The notes under the pieces were generated by a model, which saw only the letters and a program-made list of their open reading frames with translations, was not told the origin of the DNA and made no database searches. Made by a program: the position numbers and the translations under genes. From NCBI RefSeq assembly GCF_000186345.1, contig NC_014962.1, forward strand, positions 2,170,001-2,234,000: DNA of 64,000 nucleotides, read 5' to 3'. Positions within the stretch are counted from its first letter, which is position 1. Each line of letters starts with the position of its first letter. Shown piece after piece: positions 53,606 to 61,207 of the stretch. Source of the stretch: Isosphaera pallida ATCC 43644. Lineage in GTDB: Bacteria; Planctomycetota; Planctomycetia; Isosphaerales; Isosphaeraceae.

Positions 53606-55168
53606 TCATGGCTGGTTCATGTCCCGCACCTCGCCACCGGATTCCGGGGCTGACTGGGGAAGCGTTGAGGGAGCGTCCGCCGCGACCGCCGCGGCGGCGT
53701 CCGCCCCGGTGGTCGCAACCGGAGCGGGGGGGGGGTCATCGTTGAATCGGACGCTGTCGTGGTCCTCCTCGTTCGCCTCGGAAACCTCCAACTCGTTCTC
53801 CTGAGAGGGGGACGTCTCGGACGCGACCGACTCCCTTTCCATCGCGGTAGCATCGACGGACGCCTGCTGGGGGGCGGCTTCGTCGTCGGTCGCGTCGCTG
53901 GCCACCGACCCCGTTTCAACCGCCACCGCGGACACGACGGAACTCGAATGAGCTTGGACCTGACTGACCGCGTTGCGGCCCGAGGTGCTGCCACGCCCTC
54001 CCTTGCGCCGGGGGCTCTCCTCGCTTTGCTGCTCGGCCAACTCCTCAGCCGCCTCCACAATCCGGATGGCTCGCTCGTGGTCCAGACCTTCGATCGTCGC
54101 CACCAGATCGTCGATCTCCATGACCGACAGGTCGTCGTAACTCAAAATCCCCTGCTCTACCAGGTTCTGAGCAAGCTCGGCGTCCACTCCCTCAATTTGA
54201 GTGAACATTTGAATCGCTCTATCAATAACTTCGTCGAGTTCCTCGGCGGTCATGATTTCGATGTCCCACCCGACCAGTTTGCTGGCGAGCCGGACGTTTT
54301 GTCCCCGCCGCCCGATGGCCAAGGAGAGTTGGTCGTCGCGGACCAGCACGATGGCCCGTCCCAGCAGGCCGCAGAGCATCACCTCGTCGATCTCGGCGGG
54401 AGCCAGCGCGTTGGGGATCAGGACTTGGAGTGAGTCATTCCAGCGTACAATGTCGATGCGTTCGCCGCCGAGTTCGTCCGTGATTGTCTTGATCCGGCTG
54501 CCGCGCACGCCGACACATGCTCCCACCGCGTCCACCTTGGGATCGACCGAGGCGACCGCTACCTTGGTGCGGTAACCGGCCTCCCGCGCCAGGGCTCGGA
54601 TCTGAATCGTGTTGTCCGCGATCTCGGGAATTTCCAACTCGAACAGCTTGCGCACGAAGTCGGGGTGGGTGCGGCTGAGGATGATTTTGACCCGCTGCCC
54701 TTGTTTTTTGACCTCATGGACCACCGCCCGGATTCGGTCGCCGGGGTGGAGCGCTTCGCCGGGGATCTGTTCCGGGCGGGGGAGGATCGCATCGGTCTTG
54801 CCCAAATTGACCAAAACCGCTCCTCCCTCGAAGCGTTGGACCGTGCCGGTGAGCAAGTCGCCCTTTTGACTCTCGAACTCCTCGAACAACGTGTCCCGTT
54901 CCGCCTCGCGGAACTTTTGGATCATGATTTGTTTGGCGGTTTGCGCGGCGATTCGGCCAAACACCGCTGGATCGACCCGTTCGCCTCCCCGGGTGGCGTC
55001 GATTTTGAGGGTTTGAGGGTCGATGGTGATCGACAGTCCCTCGGAGTCGTTGAAGAACTTGCGGGCGGCGTTGAGGATGGCAGTTTGGATCGCGTCGATG
55101 AGGAGATCCTTGGGGATTCCCTTCTCGCGGTGGATCGTATCGATAATGCGCGGCAAATCCAAACTCAT
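53606..55168 (-). CDS. nusA: Transcription termination/antitermination factor NusA
   Basis: Predicted 520 aa. N-terminal RNA-polymerase-binding domain (about 1-100: [20 protein letters not shown]), S1 domain (about 105-170), then two KH domains with [20 protein letters not shown] and [20 protein letters not shown], then a helix-hairpin-helix/AR domain ([20 protein letters not shown]). The last 130 residues are acidic and low-complexity. NusA controls pausing and termination. ATG at 55168. No rimP gene lies upstream, although rimP-nusA is the common order; upstream is a divergent fur-like gene. Confidence 0.97.
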   Translation of the reverse strand: MSLDLPRIIDTIHREKGIPKDLLIDAIQTAILNAARKFFNDSEGLSITIDPQTLKIDATRGGERVDPAVFGRIAAQTAKQIMIQKFREAERDTLFEEFESQKGDLLTGTVQRFEGGAVLVNLGKTDAILPRPEQIPGEALHPGDRIRAVVHEVKKQGQRVKIILSRTHPDFVRKLFELEIPEIADNTIQIRALAREAGYRTKVAVASVDPKVDAVGACVGVRGSRIKTITDELGGERIDIVRWNDSLQVLIPNALAPAEIDEVMLCGLLGRAIVLVRDDQLSLAIGRRGQNVRLASKLVGWDIEIMTAEELDEVIDRAIQMFTQIEGVDAELAQNLVEQGILSYDDLSVMEIDDLVATIEGLDHERAIRIVEAAEELAEQQSEESPRRKGGRGSTSGRNAVSQVQAHSSSVVSAVAVETGSVASDATDDEAAPQQASVDATAMERESVASETSPSQENELEVSEANEEDHDSVRFNDDPPPAPVATTGADAAAAVAADAPSTLPQSAPESGGEVRDMNQP

Positions 55169-55746
55169 CCGGGGCTGCTCCAGCGGCCGCGCCTCCCTTG
55201 GAACCGGTCCCACAACTTAGGGGAGAAGGGCGGGGCCGACACTGACGGTCGGTCGTATTTTGAAAATGAGGACGAAAGGAACACCAGGCGCGTTGGTGAC
55301 TCTGCCGGGGTCGGAGGCAAGTGAACCGGCGGGTCGCGTCGCGGTTGCCCTGGACGGATCGCGTGTGCCGACGCCTCGGAGTTGCAAGCCGAGACAACGG
55401 CAAGCGGCTTGTACGAATCCTCCCGAGCGAATCTGGCTTGGCGTCATGATGCGTAGTCGAGACCGCCAGTCAACCCGGAGGAAGTCTGTATCGCGCGGTT
55501 TCGAACCAAAGGGAGGATTCGTCTTGCCAGCCGGCTTCAAGCCACTAAAATACCAGGGCTTGCGAAACTGTCAAGACGCGATTCTTGTCTTGGCATCTCG
55601 TCCTGAATCGGAATGATGTTCGACTGAGTGAGATTGATTTGCATCACCAACTGGGGGGCTTTCAAGTCGCCTGGTCAACTTCAAAGCGTGGATGGAGGAT
55701 TGGGACGGTGCAAAGCGTGGCTTCTAGGGAGAATCATGGCGAGGGC
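55169..55746. promoter_or_regulatory. Divergent region nusA / fur-like gene (578 bp)
   Basis: No gene found. Contains a 6-bp palindrome CAAGAC-N9-GTCTTG at 55572-55592 about 155 bases before the regulator gene, a possible operator. No T-run hairpin and no classic Fur box (GATAATGATAATCATTATC-like) is seen. Confidence 0.35.
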
Positions 55747-56223
55747 ATGTCTTCGATCCGCGAGACCCTGGAACGTCACGGCCTGCGCTGCACCCGACAA
55801 CGTCTGGCGGTCTACGACTTTCTGAACCGTACGGAATCCCACCCGACCGCCGAGGAGGTATTTTTGGCGGTCCGTGACCAGGTGCCCCATATCAGCCTCG
55901 CCACGGTGTACAAAACCCTAGATGTGCTGGTGGATCGGCGTTTGGTGGTCAAGTTGCCGGACACGACTGGCTCGGGGTCGTCGCGGTTCGACGCCCGCGC
56001 GGAGCATCACTATCATCTGCGTTGCCTGGAGACCGGGCGTGTGGAAGACCTGGATGCTCCCTTCGACCCTGAGTTGCCTTTCAAGGTCATTCCGGAACTG
56101 GAGGACCACCTGCGGCGCAAAGGGTTCATCATGACCGGTTACCGTCTGGAATTGCATGGGCGTTTCGCTCCGGAGCTTTCCGCCTTGGACGACCAAGGCG
56201 GGGGGGAGGGAGACCGCTCGTGA
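55747..56223 (+). CDS. Fur-family metal/peroxide-responsive regulator
   Basis: Predicted 158 aa. Winged helix: RCTRQRLAVYDFLNRTESHP, SLATVYKTLDVLVDRRLVVK (recognition helix), then the dimerisation domain with AEHHYHLRCLETGRVEDLD. The HHYHLRC metal motif is kept, but the usual CxxC...CxxC structural zinc pairs are missing: only one Cys after HHYH. This resembles PerR/Irr-like proteins with a reduced zinc site. The ATG at 55747 starts MSSIRETLERHGLRCT; the frame is open further upstream. Its stop overlaps the next start (GTGA), so it is coupled with tatD. Confidence 0.88.
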   Translation: MSSIRETLERHGLRCTRQRLAVYDFLNRTESHPTAEEVFLAVRDQVPHISLATVYKTLDVLVDRRLVVKLPDTTGSGSSRFDARAEHHYHLRCLETGRVEDLDAPFDPELPFKVIPELEDHLRRKGFIMTGYRLELHGRFAPELSALDDQGGGEGDRS

Positions 56224-57074
56224 CCACCCCGCGCGATGCGTTCGAGGAGTCACCGGTTCGTTTGAGTCCGTTGGTGGACACCCACGCCCATCTCGATGAT
56301 CCGCGTTTGGCCGGGCAACTCGCTGTTCTTCTTGGCCGCGCGCGTCAAGCTGGCTTGGTGGGAATCGTCGCCGTCGCCACCACCTGGGAGTCGTCGCAAG
56401 CGGTCCAGCGTATGGCGATCGATCACGCCGACGCCGGGGTGGTTGCCGCTGTCGGCTTCCATCCCAACCAGCTGGACGAAGCCCGGCCCGGTGATCGGGA
56501 CCGTCTGGAATCCCTCGGCGACGCCCCCGGCGTGGTCGCCGTCGGCGAGACTGGCCTGGATCGTTACTGGAACCGCGTCGCCTTCGACCTCCAACGCGAC
56601 TGGTTCGATTGGCACCTCGATTGGGCCCGGCGGATTGGGCTCCCCGTCGTCATCCATTGCCGCGACTCGGCCGAAGACATCCTCGACCAACTCCGTGGGC
56701 GTCCCCGGCCCCTTCAGGGTGTCCTACATTCGTTCACCGGTAACCTGGACCAGGCTCGCGCCTTTCTTGACCTTGGCCTCCACCTTTCCTTCGCGGGTCA
56801 ACTCACCTTTGCCAACAAAGCGCTCGAGCCGTTGCGCGAGGCGGCCCGATTCGTTCCCGAAGATCGGTTACTGGTCGAAACCGATTCGCCCTACCTCAGC
56901 CCTCATCCTCACCGGGGCCGAACCAACGAACCGTCGCGGGTGGTCCACACCGCGTCGACCCTAGCTCATCTTCGGGGAGTCGATCCCGAAGCTTTGGCGC
57001 AACGCCTCACTCAAAATGCCCAGATTCTCTTTCAACGCGCGAACTGGAATCCTTCGCCTTGTCCTCTCTCTTGA
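56220..57074 (+). CDS. tatD: TatD-family metal-dependent DNase
   Basis: Predicted 284 aa. A TIM-barrel metallohydrolase: VDTHAHLDDPRL (metal ligands His22/His24), GETGLDRYW (Glu), IHCRDSAED (His), LHSFTGNLD (His) and ETDSPYLSPHPHRGRTNEPS (Asp). All metal ligands of TatD are visible. TatD proteins are 3'-5' DNases involved in DNA repair or processing. GTG at 56220 overlaps the fur-like stop by four bases. A TTGACA lies at 57071-57076, overlapping the stop. Confidence 0.95.
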   Translation: MTTPRDAFEESPVRLSPLVDTHAHLDDPRLAGQLAVLLGRARQAGLVGIVAVATTWESSQAVQRMAIDHADAGVVAAVGFHPNQLDEARPGDRDRLESLGDAPGVVAVGETGLDRYWNRVAFDLQRDWFDWHLDWARRIGLPVVIHCRDSAEDILDQLRGRPRPLQGVLHSFTGNLDQARAFLDLGLHLSFAGQLTFANKALEPLREAARFVPEDRLLVETDSPYLSPHPHRGRTNEPSRVVHTASTLAHLRGVDPEALAQRLTQNAQILFQRANWNPSPCPLS

Positions 57075-57418
57075 CAAAGGCATGGGTCGGTTGAGGTAAG
57101 GTGGGAGATCCCAAGCGGTTCGGTTGCTTACCGACCACGATTTGCCGGTCGCCTGCTGGTTTCCCCATCGTTTCGTTGAACGCGACTCGCGCCGCGTCAA
57201 ACCCATCATCGATCGCATAGGCGAGTTTCGGCTCGACCTGCGGTCACGGCGAAGTTGGTGGGTTCGTAATCGGGTACGAGGCACCACATCAAGGTCACCA
57301 AGAAAGCGCGTGAGAACCGGAAAGCAAACGATTTCTCGGCACGTCGAAGCATCAAGACGGACCGCTCAACGTAATGCGTTTGCTCGAGTTCATTTTTGGG
57401 ATGGAGAGCGAGCCCACC
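57075..57418. promoter_or_regulatory. Upstream region of the WD40-kinase operon (344 bp)
   Basis: Non-coding. TTGACA at 57071-57076 is a perfect -35, but the best -10-like sequence (TAAGGT at 57097) is 20 bases on, too far; so only a weak promoter candidate. No hairpin terminator after tatD is seen. Confidence 0.3.
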
Positions 57419-60400
57419 ATGTCGAAGGAACAGGACGGCAGCTGGCCATCGTGGCGAAGGACGATCGGTCTGGCGGCCTTGGTCGGCGGGTTGCTGTGGC
57501 TGAAACCCGACCGGCTCCACGCCCAATCCAGCCTCGACCGATTCCGCGCTGAGCCGTTGTTGACCCTGATCCCGCCAGGTCACACTGGCGAGGTTCGCGC
57601 ATTGCAATTTGCCGAGGGCAATGGTGGGACTCAACTCCTGTCGGCGGGCTTGGACAAGGTGGTCCACGTCTGGGACCTCAACCCAGCCAACCCCCCGTTG
57701 ATCCGAACCCTGAGACCACCGCGTTGGCGGGGGTTGGCTGGGGCGATCTATACAATGGCCCTCTCACCGGTCGATCTGCCCGGCGATCCAGGCCAGCGGC
57801 TTTTGCTAACCGCCGGTTACGGGGTGGATGCCAAGGGAGGCTCGGCGGTGTTGTTCCGATACCCCGGCGGAGACGCGCCCACCGGCGAAATCGTGGGACG
57901 CCTCCTCTCCGGCGACGAAGCGCTGAATCGCCTCGGGCACGACAACGCGATCGTCGCCTCCGTTTTTTCGCCCGACGGACGACGATTGGCCACTGGCTCG
58001 CTCGACGGCTCGATCATCCTCTGGGAGGTCAATGCCATCGCGCCTGAGGATCGGGACCGCCCCCGCGCCTTGAAGCGCATTTGGCTCGCCGATGCCAACC
58101 GTGGCAACGCCGATGCCGCCGCATCCGGTCCGACCCGGACTCCCACCTGTTTGGTTTTCACGCCCGACGGATCGTTGCTGATCGCGTCGGACTCGCTGGG
58201 TGGCCTGACCGTGTGGGATTCGCAAAACGGGACGCGGCGCGTCTCGACCAAATTGGGGGAGGCCCGCGTCAATGATTTGGCGATTGCGCCCGACGGCCGC
58301 GACCTTCTCGCCGCCTCCGCCGATGGGCGTCTGACGCGCGTGACCCTACCGAACCTTGATGGATTGACACCCCTCAATCTCGACGGACAGGCGGATCGGG
58401 CCGGAAATGTCCGTTCCAACCCAGGCCGCGAACTCTTCGCGGTCGCGGTCGCGCCAGAAGGCAAACGGTTCGCGGTCGCGCGCCTCGCCCACCCGTTTGT
58501 CCAACGCGACCGCTTGCCCGACCTGACCACCGTAGTTGAATTGCGGACCTGGCCCGAAGGACGCCTGGAAACCATCCTGCGACAAGTTCCTGGCCGGGTG
58601 GCCTGCCTCGCCTTCAGTCCGGATGGCTCTGCCCTAGCGCTGGGGGGAGGCGAAGGTCATCGGGTGGAATGGCACCCTTTGGCCACTCCTCCCGCTGACC
58701 CCGCTGGGCTCGCTCCGGCCTCGCGTCAGTTCGGCTCGGGAGGCGACCCGATCCGCCGACTGGCGTTCCTCGATCCCAATCGGCTCGTTTGGTCGAATGG
58801 TCACGCCGTCACCCCGACCAACCCCGCCCGCGGGTTCGACCTGGCGCGCCGTCAGCCCTACGAACTGAACGCGAACCTCGCCGTCGAGCAATTTTGCGCG
58901 ATTCAAACCGCCCTGAGGCTCGATGTAATCACCGCGTTGGGCGACTTGCGCCGGCTCGCCTTTGCCGCAGCCGCCCTGCGCGCCTTGGAGACGGACCCCG
59001 GCCAACCCGCGCGGGCGGACAACCTTCTGCTGACGCCTCTCGACCCACAACGTGTGGAGATTCGTCGGATCGACGCCCCTGCCCAAGCCCCGCGTTCGCT
59101 CACGCTCGACCCCAACCGCGAGGGTCGCTGGTGGTGCCTAGCGTTGACCCCTGCCCGCCCCCCCCGTCCACCCTTAGCCTGGATTGGCACCGACGCGGGC
59201 GTGTTGGTTTATCGTCTCGACCCCGCCAATCTCCGCGACCCGGTCCTGGTCCGGTTCCTCGCCGCGCACGAGGGTCCGGTTCTGAGTTTGGCCTTCTCGC
59301 CCGACGGCCGTTGGGTGGCGACCGGCTCCTCCGATCAAACCATTCGATTGCATTCGTTGGCGGGACTCGACTTCACTCGCCCTCCTGGCTTGGGAGCCAC
59401 CTTCCAAGTCCGCGACGATCGCCGCGTGATCCTCATCGCCCTCCAACCCGAGGGCTTCGCCAACCGCGCCGGGCTACGGGTGGGCGACGTGATCGACCAG
59501 GCGTTCATCGGACGCGACCAGTTCGGTCCGGTTGCGCGGTTTCCCAACCGCCCGACACGCGACCTGAGCCTCTTCCCCGCACTGGCCGAGGCCGAGATCC
59601 CCAACCGCGTCGCAATTCAGCTGCTGGTTCGTCGTCGCCAGACGCTCTTGTTCGGTTGGACGCTCGACCGCGGCAATCTGGGCTTCTCGATCACCAAACG
59701 GGACAACGCCGACCTCGCGCTCTACCGCGACTCGACCGATTGGGTGGTTTGGACGCCTCAAGGACTTTATGACACCTCGATCGAGGGCGACTCCCGAATC
59801 GGCTGGCATATCAACCGATTCTTCGTCGAGGACTCTGCCCGACGCCCTACCGACGCCTTCGCCCTGCGGGAGTTGGAATCGACTTACCGTAACCCCGCCT
59901 GGCTGGACACACTTTGGCAAACCGGGCGAATTCCCCCACCGCCCGCTCGGGCTCCTGCGCCGCCGCCGATCCGTCCGGTGGTCCGCGTGGAGGATCCGCC
60001 GCTCGATCGTCTGGTGACGGCCGCCTCGCTCTCGACTCCCCTTCCCAACCCCCCCAATCGCCTACTGGCGTTGAATGTCGCCATCGAGTCCCTGGCCGCT
60101 GGACCAGCGCCGGCTCGTCTGCGTGTGCGTCTCGATCGCGCTGTCTCCCGCTTGGAACCAATCCCGGCCGGTGGAGATGTGGTGCGGCTGGCGTTCAACA
60201 ACCTGCCCATCGACCCCGGTTCCCATTTGCTCGACCTGACCGTGCTCGATCTGGACAACCAGCCGTTGGCCGTTCGTCAGTACCCGTTCCAGACCCAGGC
60301 CGAAGCCCCTCCCGAATCATCGCCGACCCCCGCCCGCCCCGCCCGGTTCCATTTCGCTGCCCTGGGTGGCGCAACCTTTCAGGCAGCGTTACGGTTGCCC

Positions 60401-61207
60401 ACCATCGTGCAATCCCCACGTGATTTGCGCGTCTTCCAGAACGTCGCCGCTCACGCCTGGATTGATCCGTCCACGCTGGAACCCTGGGGCCAACGGATTC
60501 CCCCCCCCGCCGTATCGGACCAAGCCACGGATCTCGACGACCCGGAGGACCCCGACGGCGACCCCTCAACCACACGCGCCGACTCCCCCATTTTTTTGAG
60601 TTCCAACGTGGTTGAATTCGTGGAGATTTTACGTCAAAAAGAAACCTTCCTCCAAGCCGACGACACGTTGGTGATCGCGCTTCAGACCCACGGGTTGCAA
60701 ACCCGCCCTGGTTCAAATCAACTGGATGACCTCCTCGATCCGCAGGGCGGTCGGGTCAGTCGGGATGAACTCGTTTCGTCGCTCGGTGGTGTGGTAGAGA
60801 AAGGAGTGCGGGTGATCGTGATCGCCGACCTGCTCCACGTGGAGGCCGACCTCGCGCGAACCTATCCCGGCCGGGACAAACCCGCTTATGATCTGACCGA
60901 ACTGGGCCGCCGCCTGCAAAACCAAGGCGTGCTGGTCCTCTGCGCGTCGGTCCGCGGCCCCTCGCAGCACGATGGCCGCGTTGGCTACTTCGCCCGCGCC
61001 CTAGCGGACACGCCTGGCGACACGCTTGATCAACCCCTGACTCTTTTTCAATACGAGCGACGGGTCCGCGAGGAGGTTGAGCGTCGCACCGACCAATCCC
61101 GATTGGGACGTCAACGGGTTCGCTTCCTGTTGCCACCCATCAGCGCGAATCGACACTTCGATCGCAATCATCCCTTCTTCCGCCCCGTCGGGACAACCGG
61201 ACCATGA
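57419..61207 (+). CDS. Exported WD40 protein with PDZ-like and degenerate caspase-like domains
   Basis: Predicted 1262 aa. A signal peptide (TIGLAALVGGLLWLKPDRLH, ending HAQS) starts it. WD40-type repeats follow from His55 (GHTGEVRALQF) through SPDGRRLATGSLDGSIILWE to AHEGPVLSLAFSPDGRWVAT at 617, then a PDZ-like segment (PEGFANRAGLRVGDVIDQAF). Near 1000-1240 lies a caspase-like (C14) fold: DTLVIALQTHG (His1091-Gly1092) matches the SGHG motif, and DLLHVE (Asp1137-Leu-Leu1139-His1140) lines up with DACHSG, so the catalytic Cys is Leu1139. It is probably inactive. The stop overlaps the kinase start (ATGA). I take the ATG at 57419; an ATG at 57401 is possible. Confidence 0.85.
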   Translation: MSKEQDGSWPSWRRTIGLAALVGGLLWLKPDRLHAQSSLDRFRAEPLLTLIPPGHTGEVRALQFAEGNGGTQLLSAGLDKVVHVWDLNPANPPLIRTLRPPRWRGLAGAIYTMALSPVDLPGDPGQRLLLTAGYGVDAKGGSAVLFRYPGGDAPTGEIVGRLLSGDEALNRLGHDNAIVASVFSPDGRRLATGSLDGSIILWEVNAIAPEDRDRPRALKRIWLADANRGNADAAASGPTRTPTCLVFTPDGSLLIASDSLGGLTVWDSQNGTRRVSTKLGEARVNDLAIAPDGRDLLAASADGRLTRVTLPNLDGLTPLNLDGQADRAGNVRSNPGRELFAVAVAPEGKRFAVARLAHPFVQRDRLPDLTTVVELRTWPEGRLETILRQVPGRVACLAFSPDGSALALGGGEGHRVEWHPLATPPADPAGLAPASRQFGSGGDPIRRLAFLDPNRLVWSNGHAVTPTNPARGFDLARRQPYELNANLAVEQFCAIQTALRLDVITALGDLRRLAFAAAALRALETDPGQPARADNLLLTPLDPQRVEIRRIDAPAQAPRSLTLDPNREGRWWCLALTPARPPRPPLAWIGTDAGVLVYRLDPANLRDPVLVRFLAAHEGPVLSLAFSPDGRWVATGSSDQTIRLHSLAGLDFTRPPGLGATFQVRDDRRVILIALQPEGFANRAGLRVGDVIDQAFIGRDQFGPVARFPNRPTRDLSLFPALAEAEIPNRVAIQLLVRRRQTLLFGWTLDRGNLGFSITKRDNADLALYRDSTDWVVWTPQGLYDTSIEGDSRIGWHINRFFVEDSARRPTDAFALRELESTYRNPAWLDTLWQTGRIPPPPARAPAPPPIRPVVRVEDPPLDRLVTAASLSTPLPNPPNRLLALNVAIESLAAGPAPARLRVRLDRAVSRLEPIPAGGDVVRLAFNNLPIDPGSHLLDLTVLDLDNQPLAVRQYPFQTQAEAPPESSPTPARPARFHFAALGGATFQAALRLPTIVQSPRDLRVFQNVAAHAWIDPSTLEPWGQRIPPPAVSDQATDLDDPEDPDGDPSTTRADSPIFLSSNVVEFVEILRQKETFLQADDTLVIALQTHGLQTRPGSNQLDDLLDPQGGRVSRDELVSSLGGVVEKGVRVIVIADLLHVEADLARTYPGRDKPAYDLTELGRRLQNQGVLVLCASVRGPSQHDGRVGYFARALADTPGDTLDQPLTLFQYERRVREEVERRTDQSRLGRQRVRFLLPPISANRHFDRNHPFFRPVGTTGP

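Noticed and set aside
53257-53745. 162-codon plus-strand frame in the nusA-infB gap
   Set aside because: Arg/Gly/Pro-rich low-quality peptide overlapping the end of nusA antisense; not YlxR- or L7Ae-like.
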